Below, in pieces: positions 1-5,469 of a DNA stretch of 6,703 bases (the first letter of the stretch is position 1; each line of letters starts with the position of its first letter). The position numbers were made by a program, and so were the translations under genes. The stretch comes from Flavobacteriales bacterium (GTDB lineage Bacteria; Bacteroidota; Bacteroidia; Flavobacteriales; UA16): NCBI GenBank assembly GCA_018700255.1, contig JABISU010000103.1, forward strand, positions 1-6,703, in the 5' to 3' direction. The notes under the pieces are model-generated. The model was not told the origin of the DNA. It worked only from the letters and a program-made list of their open reading frames with translations, and made no database searches.

Positions 1-1110
1 AGTAGCGTACCATCTCGTTGCACAGTCTAAGTGATGGCTACCTCCCATGGGATCGTCCGTTCTTCCAAGCATAGCCTCATCGCGAAGGATGTGTTGGATA
101 TTTCTAGACCAACGTATAGCCTGCTCGCTTGCAACGGTGTCATCTTCAGCAGGGGAAATAAAATCGTGGCGTCTCACCTCAATACCGTCAGCCCCGCCAA
201 GTACAGCTCCGTATGCCATTAAAGTATGTCGAAGAAGATTATCTTCGATTATATCGCTTACTCCATAAATAGAGGTGGTGCGAGATTCTATCCACAAGGG
301 AGCAGATTCTGGATCACATCCGAGTTCTTCAATCATGGTTGCAAATGCAACTCTAAGACCGCGAATAGCAGCGGCGGTAGAGATGATATCTGTTGTGCTC
401 GCGAGGCGAATTGTGCAACGGGAGGCGGCCTCGTTTAAGGTTTGGCCTGAAGAAAGGAGAGTCTGAATACCCCACTTAGCTGCATTTATAGAAAGAGCGA
501 TCGCATCGAGAGGCAACATCCCTCTGTCCTGCCAAACCGAAGCGTCCACTCCCCATGTCGAGAAATTTGGGAAGGCAGCGTTCCAAGCTTCTACATGGCG
601 GAGGAATTTCGAAGGATCAGCCTTAGGTAGTTCACGACCTAGATCCCAAGTAGAGGAACCATGCATGTTTTCACGCGACTCTCCAGCCCATTTCACCACT
701 GCCCGTAGTGCGCCCACAGTCTCATACCCATCTATATGGAGGGAAACCATTTCTGGATTCACTTCAGAAAGCATATCCCGAAGAGCTTTACCATCAGCCA
801 AATGGGCATCTGTCCTAACACTCTCAACTCCATGGGCAAGCCCTATCATCAAGGATTTCTTAGTAGAAAACGTCGATGCAATTTCCCAAGCGTGTCCTAA
901 ATCGGATCTTAAAGAAACGTGTTTAGAAGGCAGAATTAAAGGACGATCAGGATCAGGGACAAGCATAGGTAAAGGCATGCCGTCAAATCGAGGGCATTCT
1001 AAATCGCTAAGACTCTTACCCTTTAAAGAAGCCTCAGCTTTCTCTCTCCACTTTGAGTAGTCAACACCAATAAAATTTCCCGAATTCTTTTTCACGTTGT
1101 AAAAATACAT
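1..1110 (-). CDS. mutA: Methylmalonyl-CoA mutase small (beta) subunit, 5' part, truncated by the window edge
   Basis: The frame is open for 370 codons from an ATG at 1110 to base 1 and continues past the left edge. An in-frame TGA lies five codons upstream, so this is the longest possible start; no Shine-Dalgarno is visible. The N-terminus (about residues 16-55: DYSKWREKAEASLKGKSL, then FDGMPLPML) has the small-subunit pattern of a W-x-x-x-x-E-x-x-LKGK-x-L helix before the TIM barrel. Further barrel signatures are ESRTTS (275-280), NLLRHT (291-296), AVLGGADGI (302-310), NIQHILRDEAMLGR (337-350) and DPMGGS (353-358), all typical of the mutase fold. The RQYAGF-type catalytic motif of the large subunit is not seen, which favours the non-catalytic MutA. 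With MutB, the family forms the cobalamin-dependent enzyme that interconverts succinyl-CoA and (R)-methylmalonyl-CoA in the cytoplasm. mutB would be expected just beyond the left edge. Family certain; subunit choice fairly sure. Confidence 0.92.
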   Translation of the reverse strand, partial: MYFYNVKKNSGNFIGVDYSKWREKAEASLKGKSLSDLECPRFDGMPLPMLVPDPDRPLILPSKHVSLRSDLGHAWEIASTFSTKKSLMIGLAHGVESVRTDAHLADGKALRDMLSEVNPEMVSLHIDGYETVGALRAVVKWAGESRENMHGSSTWDLGRELPKADPSKFLRHVEAWNAAFPNFSTWGVDASVWQDRGMLPLDAIALSINAAKWGIQTLLSSGQTLNEAASRCTIRLASTTDIISTAAAIRGLRVAFATMIEELGCDPESAPLWIESRTTSIYGVSDIIEDNLLRHTLMAYGAVLGGADGIEVRRHDFISPAEDDTVASEQAIRWSRNIQHILRDEAMLGRTDDPMGGSHHLDCATRWYAT

Positions 1111-1123
1111 AAGTAAAGGGGTT

Positions 1124-1137
1124 CAAGAGTAGATTTG
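1124..1137. promoter_or_regulatory. Candidate overlapping divergent -7 promoter elements for mutA and the HAD phosphatase gene
   Basis: The 31-bp gap between the two divergent ATGs contains TAGATTTG on the plus strand (1130-1137), an exact match to the Bacteroidota -7 consensus TAnnTTTG. On the minus strand TACTCTTG (1131-1124) matches it with one mismatch. The two elements share the TA at 1130-1131. The plus-strand element ends only 4 bases before the HAD ATG, so a transcript from it would be leaderless or nearly so. I find no convincing TTG -33 element at the usual spacing on either strand. The motif match is observed; promoter function is inference. Confidence 0.35.
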
Positions 1138-1141
1138 TTTT

Positions 1142-1642
1142 ATGGGAAAACCTCCTCCACGCAGAAAGGCTATTTTTCTTGATAGAGACGGAATTATCAA
1201 CCACGACCCGGGTGATTACACTAGAAACATAAGTGAATTCACTCTACTACCCTCCGTGCTTGATTCTTTGAAAATACTTGTGGAACGGGGCTTCGTTTTA
1301 ATCCTCATCACGAACCAAGGCGGAATTGCTAAAGGGATTTACTCTCACGAAGATGTCTTTGAAATCCACACATATTTGAAAGATCTATGTATAAAAAATG
1401 GCACCCCTATCTTAGACATCTACTACAGCCCACACCACGAAATAACGGGCAAATCGCTGAGTCGCAAGCCTGGGTCTATGATGATAGAGAGAGCAGTTGC
1501 TAGGTATAACATTGACCCTGAGATATCGTGGATGGTGGGAGACAAGCAACGTGATCTAGATTGCGCTTCCCCCCTTGGAATTCCAGGTGTTCTGATACCC
1601 ACAAATGAACCGTTACAAAATTTTCTGCACTTACTCGTTTAA
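1142..1642 (+). CDS. HAD-IIIA family phosphatase, GmhB/HisB-N type (D,D-heptose 1,7-bisphosphate phosphatase-like), lacking zinc cysteines
   Basis: This 166-residue protein is the usual size for a stand-alone GmhB or HisB N-terminal phosphatase. Motif I is FLDRDG (12-17), with nucleophile D14 and acid/base D16; motif II is LITNQGG (55-61), with T57; the motif III lysine is K109 in RKPGS; motif IV is GDKQRDLD (133-140), with D134 and D138. The catalytic set is therefore complete, and a cytoplasmic phosphomonoesterase is well supported. E. coli GmhB holds a structural zinc with C-x-H and C-x-C ligands. Here the matching positions read S96-P-H98 and S105-L-S107, so three cysteines are replaced by serine and the loop is shorter. 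Substrate is therefore uncertain: heptose bisphosphate for LPS, histidinol phosphate, or another sugar phosphate. It starts at the ATG 31 bp from divergent mutA and precedes the aminotransferase gene by 26 bp, probably co-transcribed with it. No other heptose or histidine gene is in the window. Confidence 0.85.
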   Translation: MGKPPPRRKAIFLDRDGIINHDPGDYTRNISEFTLLPSVLDSLKILVERGFVLILITNQGGIAKGIYSHEDVFEIHTYLKDLCIKNGTPILDIYYSPHHEITGKSLSRKPGSMMIERAVARYNIDPEISWMVGDKQRDLDCASPLGIPGVLIPTNEPLQNFLHLLV

Positions 1643-1668
1643 CTCTCTATAGCCTCTAATTTTACACA

Positions 1669-2514
1669 ATGCACAAACCGCATAAATATTTAGTTGACGG
1701 AGTTATTACTGAAGTTAATTCTATGCCAAACGGCTATAATTCTCGCGGTTTTCTTTACGCCGATGGTTTTTTTGAGACACTCAGAATCATCGATGGTAAG
1801 ATTCCTCTTTTAGACCTTCACTTTGGGAGAATCACTGATAGCCTTGCAACGTATAAACTCAAGTCACCCGACAGCTTATATCTGCCTGAATTAGAATCGT
1901 CTATTTTGAATTTCGCCGCTTCAGTGGGGCTTGAGAACCATGGGCGAGTACGGATGACAGTATATCGCTCTGGAAATGGGAAATACTTACCTCAGTCCAA
2001 TACAGCAAGCTGGTTAGCAACTATTGAAAGACCTTCAACGGACAAGTTTGAGCTTAATGAGAAGGGGCTAAGTATAGGGATTTTTGAGGAGTTTTCTAAA
2101 ACAGTTGATAAATTTTCAAACTTTAAAAACCTCAACTGCCAAATTTCAATTCAAGCTTCTATATTCGCACAAGAGAAGAAATTTTGCGACGTCCTTGTTT
2201 TAAATTCAAATCGCGAAATTATTGAATCTACAAACTCAAATATATTTCTCGTAAAAGATGGTGCTCTTTATACACCTAAGCTTTCAGCCGGTCCAGTTGG
2301 TGGAGTTATGAGAGCCGCAGTAATCAATCTCGCTATTGAACTCGGTGTGAAGGTTTATGAGTGTAACCTTCATGCACATGAACTACTTAAAGCTGACGAG
2401 GTCTTTTTAACGAATGCCGTTTCTGGAATTAAGTGGGTAGCAAGCTATAGAACTAAGAGGTACTTCAACAATACTGCCAACACACTTTTAAAGGCGTTCA
2501 ACTCGCGGATCTAA
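1669..2514 (+). CDS. Class-IV PLP aminotransferase, aminodeoxychorismate lyase (PabC)-like
   Basis: This 281-residue protein is full length for fold-type IV PLP enzymes. Signatures run in order: SRGFLYADGFFETLR (25-39), with the D/E-G-x-F-E-T core; the HFGRI helix (51-55); GRVRMTVYR (92-100); the probable Schiff-base lysine K153 in NFKNLN; E186 in the IIESTNSNIF stretch, placed to contact the pyridine nitrogen; and SAGPVGGVMR plus the ADEVFLTNAVSGI block near the C-terminus. The length and the YADGFFETLR block favour 4-amino-4-deoxychorismate lyase, which releases p-aminobenzoate and pyruvate for folate synthesis. D-amino acid and branched-chain aminotransferases share the fold and cannot be excluded. 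The presence of folP about 3 kb away fits the folate reading but does not prove it. The gene lies 26 bp after the HAD gene, with no Shine-Dalgarno and a TAATTTTA stretch just upstream. Its 3' end overlaps the oppositely oriented permease gene by 27 bp. Confidence 0.88.
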   Translation: MHKPHKYLVDGVITEVNSMPNGYNSRGFLYADGFFETLRIIDGKIPLLDLHFGRITDSLATYKLKSPDSLYLPELESSILNFAASVGLENHGRVRMTVYRSGNGKYLPQSNTASWLATIERPSTDKFELNEKGLSIGIFEEFSKTVDKFSNFKNLNCQISIQASIFAQEKKFCDVLVLNSNREIIESTNSNIFLVKDGALYTPKLSAGPVGGVMRAAVINLAIELGVKVYECNLHAHELLKADEVFLTNAVSGIKWVASYRTKRYFNNTANTLLKAFNSRI

Positions 2515-3444
2515 GATTCCATAGAGAATATCAACTCCAACATTTACTAAGACAAAAATCGTTGAGATTACAAGGGTACATCCCATTACAATGGGGAGAT
2601 CGCCCCTTTCAAGAGCGTTAAACATTAAAAGTCCCATTCCTTTCCAGCCGAAAACGAACTCGACGAAGACTGCTCCCGCGAGCATGGAAGCGAACCAACC
2701 ACTGGTAGCGGTAAGGACAGGATTGAGCGAGTTTCTCAGAACGTGGCGAAATAAGATGCGCGATTGAGATAGGCCTTTAGCTCTAGCGGTTCTAATATAT
2801 GGCTGGGATAAAACCTCTAGGGCGGAGTTGCGAGATAGCTGTATGATTACAGCGAGGGGCCGTATTCCAAGAGTAAATGCGGGTAGGATTAGATGGGCCC
2901 ATGCGAGTCGCGGGCCTTCAAATGGGTCAACTATTATCATTCCACCTGTCATGGGTAATTGGGTATAAGAATGCAGAACGTAACCGAAAAGCCAAGCTAC
3001 GAGAATGGCGACAACGAAACTCGGAGCGCTCATCCCTAGGGCGCAAACGGAAAGCACCAAATCTCCTATTTTAGAGTTAGGATATAAAGCCAGAGAAAGG
3101 CCTATCGCTATCCCAAATAGAGTTGCGAAAAACATCGCTACTGTTGCAAGAATTAAAGTAGCTGGAAGTGCGTCTTTGATGGATTCCGTAACAGGTCTAT
3201 CAGTTAAATAGCTCGAACCTAGATCTCCCATTACAGCACTAGAGATGAAATTTATGTAGCGTGAATGTATAGGCTGGTCGAGTCCGTGCTTATGTCGAAA
3301 AGCCTGGACTACTGATTCACGCTCTGCTTGGCCAGCGAGTTCTCGAGCTGGGTCAGGAACGAAAGAAAAAATAAAGAATACGAGAGTGACAGTTCCAAGT
3401 AGGACACCTAGTCCTTGAAATAGTCGCTGGAGTATAAAACGCAC
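2488..3444 (-). CDS. ABC transporter permease, DppB/OppB (peptide/nickel) family
   Basis: This 318-residue inner-membrane protein is the normal length for DppB/OppB permeases. It opens with the RFILQRLFQGLGVL segment typical of the first family helix. About six membrane segments can be seen (roughly 9-29, 94-121, 129-157, 185-203, 244-266 and 284-308). The large periplasmic loop between the first two holds the HGLDQP and GDLGSSY motifs. The cytoplasmic EAA loop spans about 216-242 (YIRTARAKGLSQSRILFRHV, then LRNSLNP), where an ATPase subunit would dock, and the protein ends with the family's ILDPRV. The start is a GTG; no ATG is available upstream in frame before a stop. It lies 13 bp after the BT_3928 gene, so it should be the last gene of that operon. 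No DppC-like permease, ATPase or binding protein is visible, so the substrate cannot be named; di- or oligopeptides are the family default. Its stop lies inside the convergent aminotransferase gene. Confidence 0.93.
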   Translation of the reverse strand: MRFILQRLFQGLGVLLGTVTLVFFIFSFVPDPARELAGQAERESVVQAFRHKHGLDQPIHSRYINFISSAVMGDLGSSYLTDRPVTESIKDALPATLILATVAMFFATLFGIAIGLSLALYPNSKIGDLVLSVCALGMSAPSFVVAILVAWLFGYVLHSYTQLPMTGGMIIVDPFEGPRLAWAHLILPAFTLGIRPLAVIIQLSRNSALEVLSQPYIRTARAKGLSQSRILFRHVLRNSLNPVLTATSGWFASMLAGAVFVEFVFGWKGMGLLMFNALERGDLPIVMGCTLVISTIFVLVNVGVDILYGILDPRVERL

Positions 3445-3457
3445 CTTGTATTGTGCT

Positions 3458-4846
3458 TTATGGTAGATTTACAAAGTCGGAAAACGTCGGAATGTCACGC
3501 CATGACCACTTACCCTCCACTACACCATCCTTGATTAGGACGAGGCCAGGATTTGATCGAATCACAATCTTTAGCTCGATTTGGTCACATGTAAGAAACT
3601 CGTACGGAGCAGAGTATTCCGTCGCAAATGCGCTGTTGAAATCTGCACCTGCATTTGTGAGTCCATAAAACGTAATGCCTTCTTTTTGAGCTGCGTCAGC
3701 AAGGGCATTAAATTCCTCTTGACCTGGAGCACCGGCTTCAGCAACCGCATCGAGATCTTTAGAAATATAGAAGAACGTGTAACCTTTTTTTGATAGAATC
3801 TCATCTGTAAGATCATCACCTGCTGTATTTTCCATAATAAGATCCATTATTCGTGGCTCGTAACCGTCAGATATTTTCACTTCTGCCCCTTCGTATGAAA
3901 CGATTTCATAAGTTGATACAAATGAATCGACATTATATACCTTCAAGTAATCAGAACTTAAGACAACGGTGTCAAGGCCAGTTAAAATGTTCTTGAAAGT
4001 GTATTCCGTAGCATAAACCGGAGCATCTAAACCTATTTCATCAGCTGAGAGACGGTTTTGAATTATGCTTTCACCAACAGCGTAGGGGCGATAATCCTTT
4101 AAAGGGAGATCGGTAATTGTTTTAATTTGGACTAAACCAGCAACAAGAACCACTGAGGCAGCCATAATCCACTCAAATTTAGGGTGGTTAACGCGGCGGC
4201 GAACCATTGAAGCAGCAAGTAAAAGCAATGTCAAGTAAAGAACCGGGAAATTCCAGTCTAACATCATGTATCCGAAGAGGAATGTCAGAACGAGGGCTCC
4301 TGTGTACAAAATCATAGAAGTATTGCTTTCGTTGAGCTGAATTTTATTACGGAAAGCAGCAATGGCGATAGGGATTATGAAAATAAGGAGGAAGATATCT
4401 TTGAGGAAGCTTTGGTGTGCAGTAAGAGGAATGGCATTTCCGAAACATCCACATTCAAGAACGCATTGATTCGCTATTTTTATGATTTCTCCATCAGCAT
4501 CGGTTATCATTTTCATACCAAAAGGATCGCATGTAGCCGTGTACCAAGTGAGCCAAGTGAAGAAAACCATCATCACCATAGTTAGAACGGATGTAAGCTT
4601 AGGTAGAGCGCCGACAAGGAGTGCAATTCCTAAGAGAATCTCAGCAATACAAACGAATATAGCTATCTGTAAAGCGTATGGGGTTAGGTATTCTAAGTTG
4701 AGGGCACCTGGCTCGAAATACTCTTCTAGTTTATACATAAATCCGAGAGCATCGTTCGACTTAATAAGTCCAGAAACAACAAATAACGCACCTACGAACA
4801 TTCTGCTAAATAGAGTAAGACCGTGAGAGAGTTTAGAAATATTCAT
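3458..4846 (-). CDS. BT_3928 family protein: DoxX/MauE-like membrane domain with a C-terminal thioredoxin-like domain
   Basis: The 462-residue protein has about seven hydrophobic segments (near 10-30, 57-80, 84-104, 147-166, 178-196, 199-215 and 225-241) followed by a soluble domain of about 215 residues. The N-terminal half has the DoxX/MauE pattern: RMFVGALFVVSGLIKSND (15-32) and AEILLGIALL (68-77). The loop after segment 3 carries C106, C128, C132 and C134, ending CGCFGNAIPLT. If the N-terminus is cytoplasmic, this loop and the C-terminal domain both face the periplasm. The C-terminal domain looks thioredoxin-like (YTFFYISKDL, later RSNPGLVLIKDG with P433 as a possible cis-proline), but it has no CxxC; its only cysteine is C420. 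Related Bacteroidota proteins are named after BT_3928, and their function is unknown; a redox or quinone-linked role is inference. It is the middle gene of a three-gene operon, 15 bp after DUF1599 and 13 bp before the permease, and is preceded by an A-rich leader. Confidence 0.87.
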   Translation of the reverse strand: MNISKLSHGLTLFSRMFVGALFVVSGLIKSNDALGFMYKLEEYFEPGALNLEYLTPYALQIAIFVCIAEILLGIALLVGALPKLTSVLTMVMMVFFTWLTWYTATCDPFGMKMITDADGEIIKIANQCVLECGCFGNAIPLTAHQSFLKDIFLLIFIIPIAIAAFRNKIQLNESNTSMILYTGALVLTFLFGYMMLDWNFPVLYLTLLLLAASMVRRRVNHPKFEWIMAASVVLVAGLVQIKTITDLPLKDYRPYAVGESIIQNRLSADEIGLDAPVYATEYTFKNILTGLDTVVLSSDYLKVYNVDSFVSTYEIVSYEGAEVKISDGYEPRIMDLIMENTAGDDLTDEILSKKGYTFFYISKDLDAVAEAGAPGQEEFNALADAAQKEGITFYGLTNAGADFNSAFATEYSAPYEFLTCDQIELKIVIRSNPGLVLIKDGVVEGKWSWRDIPTFSDFVNLP

Positions 4847-4861
4847 TTTTTTTCTTTTAAC
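4847..4861 (-). promoter_or_regulatory. A-rich translation initiation leader of the BT_3928 gene
   Basis: The 15-bp spacer between the DUF1599 stop and the BT_3928 ATG reads GTTAAAAGAAAAAAA on the coding strand. There is no GGAGG-type sequence at a usable distance. A purine/A-rich leader directly before the ATG is the typical Bacteroidota substitute for a Shine-Dalgarno, and it supports this ATG as the start. The seven-A run, eight with the A of the ATG, is the longest homopolymer noted in the window. Confidence 0.4.
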
Positions 4862-5422
4862 TTATCTAGCTACTTTTTGTTCTGAAAGTAAAATAAGTGC
4901 GAAGAGGGCGTAGTTCGCGATATCCATATAGTTCGCGTCTATTCCTTCAGATACAATAGTTTTACCCTGGTTGTCTTCAATTTGTTTAACGCGCAGAAGT
5001 TTCATTAATATAAGATCCGTGAGAGAGCTAACACGCATATCTCGCCATGCCTCACCGTAATCGTGATTTTTATTGAGCATAAGCGCACGGGTTTTCACAG
5101 CTGCATTTTGAAATCTTTCGTTAGCCTCTTCGGCGGGAAGATCTAAAGTATAGTCAGATGGTAATTCAAGTTGAACTAAAGCCATCAAGCTGTAGTTAAC
5201 AATTCCAATAAATTCAGGTGTAATACCTTCATCAACTTTAGCTTCTTCAACCTCTTGAATGGTGCGGATGCGGTTCGCCTTAATAAAGATTTGGTCTGTC
5301 AGTGAGGAAGTACGCAAAATCCTCCAAGCCGTGCCATAATCGGATGTTTTATTCTTGAATAGCGACTCGCACTGGTTGAGCGCGTTGTCATATTTATCGA
5401 TAGTATGTGATAGATCCTCCAT
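4862..5422 (-). CDS. DUF1599 (Nmad1, nucleotide-modification-associated) protein with two tandem domain copies
   Basis: This 186-residue soluble protein is built from two copies of one unit. Copy 1 contains KTSDYGTAWR (25-34), SSLTDQIFIKANRI (39-52) and EGITPEFIGIVNYSLMAL (65-82). Copy 2 contains KNHDYGEAWR (118-127), SSLTDLILMKLLRV (132-145) and EGIDANYMDIANYALFAL (159-176). The copies are offset by about 93-94 residues and keep the same order. The K-x-x-DYG-x-AWR and NY-x-L-x-AL blocks are recognised as the DUF1599/Nmad1 family. That family was linked to nucleotide modification by comparative genomics; no reaction is established here. The length agrees with what I recall of Bacteroidota homologues. 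It is the first gene of the minus-strand operon, 15 bp before BT_3928, and is divergent from folP across 47 bp. The ATG at 5422 has a GAGGAG about 15 bases upstream, too far for an ordinary ribosome-binding site. Confidence 0.9.
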   Translation of the reverse strand: MEDLSHTIDKYDNALNQCESLFKNKTSDYGTAWRILRTSSLTDQIFIKANRIRTIQEVEEAKVDEGITPEFIGIVNYSLMALVQLELPSDYTLDLPAEEANERFQNAAVKTRALMLNKNHDYGEAWRDMRVSSLTDLILMKLLRVKQIEDNQGKTIVSEGIDANYMDIANYALFALILLSEQKVAR

Positions 5423-5423
5423 A

Positions 5424-5436
5424 AATTACAATAATT
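5424..5436. repeat. Short AT-rich inverted repeat (5+3+5) directly upstream of DUF1599
   Basis: AATTA (5424-5428), CAA, TAATT (5432-5436) is a perfect 5-bp inverted repeat with a 3-base centre, starting one base upstream of the DUF1599 ATG codon. It is AT-only in the arms and could arise by chance. It is listed because its arm and spacer design resembles the longer palindrome 29 bp away (centre to centre) in the same divergent gap. Confidence 0.3.
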
Positions 5437-5450
5437 CTCCTCAGGTTGAA

Positions 5451-5467
5451 TAACTTGCGCCAAGTTA
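5451..5467. promoter_or_regulatory. Perfect 7+3+7 palindrome between DUF1599 and folP; candidate operator or RNA hairpin
   Basis: TAACTTG (5451-5457), CGC (5458-5460), CAAGTTA (5461-5467) is a perfect inverted repeat of 7-bp arms around a 3-base centre. It lies in the 47-bp gap between the divergent DUF1599 and folP starts and ends 2 bases before the preferred folP ATG. As DNA it has the symmetry of a dimeric repressor site that could control both directions. As RNA it could form a 7-bp stem with a 3-base loop that blocks folP initiation. The symmetry is seen directly; the function is inferred. Confidence 0.5.
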
Positions 5468-5469
5468 CG

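Noticed and set aside
665..1060. A 131-codon plus-strand reading frame.
   Set aside because: It lies entirely antisense to the well-supported mutA frame, shows no recognisable motif and has no sensible upstream signals; it is a shadow of mutA.
2508..2521. Imperfect hairpin GGATCT-AA-GATTCC near the convergent gene ends, as a bidirectional terminator.
   Set aside because: The arms do not pair fully, the loop is too short and no T-tract follows on either strand.
4482..4826. A 114-codon plus-strand reading frame.
   Set aside because: It is antisense to the BT_3928 membrane protein, whose segments and cysteine motif are clear; its composition reflects the complementary strand.
4846..4853. Run of eight T's (A's on the coding strand) at the BT_3928 start as a phase-variation tract.
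   Set aside because: It is short for slippage and sits in an A-rich leader typical of Bacteroidota starts; a length change would alter spacing only, not frame.
5446..5469. TTG at 5446 as the folP start.
   Set aside because: It would give an N-terminus longer than relatives and place the palindrome inside the gene, and the sequence before it offers no better initiation signal than the ATG at 5470. It cannot be excluded.
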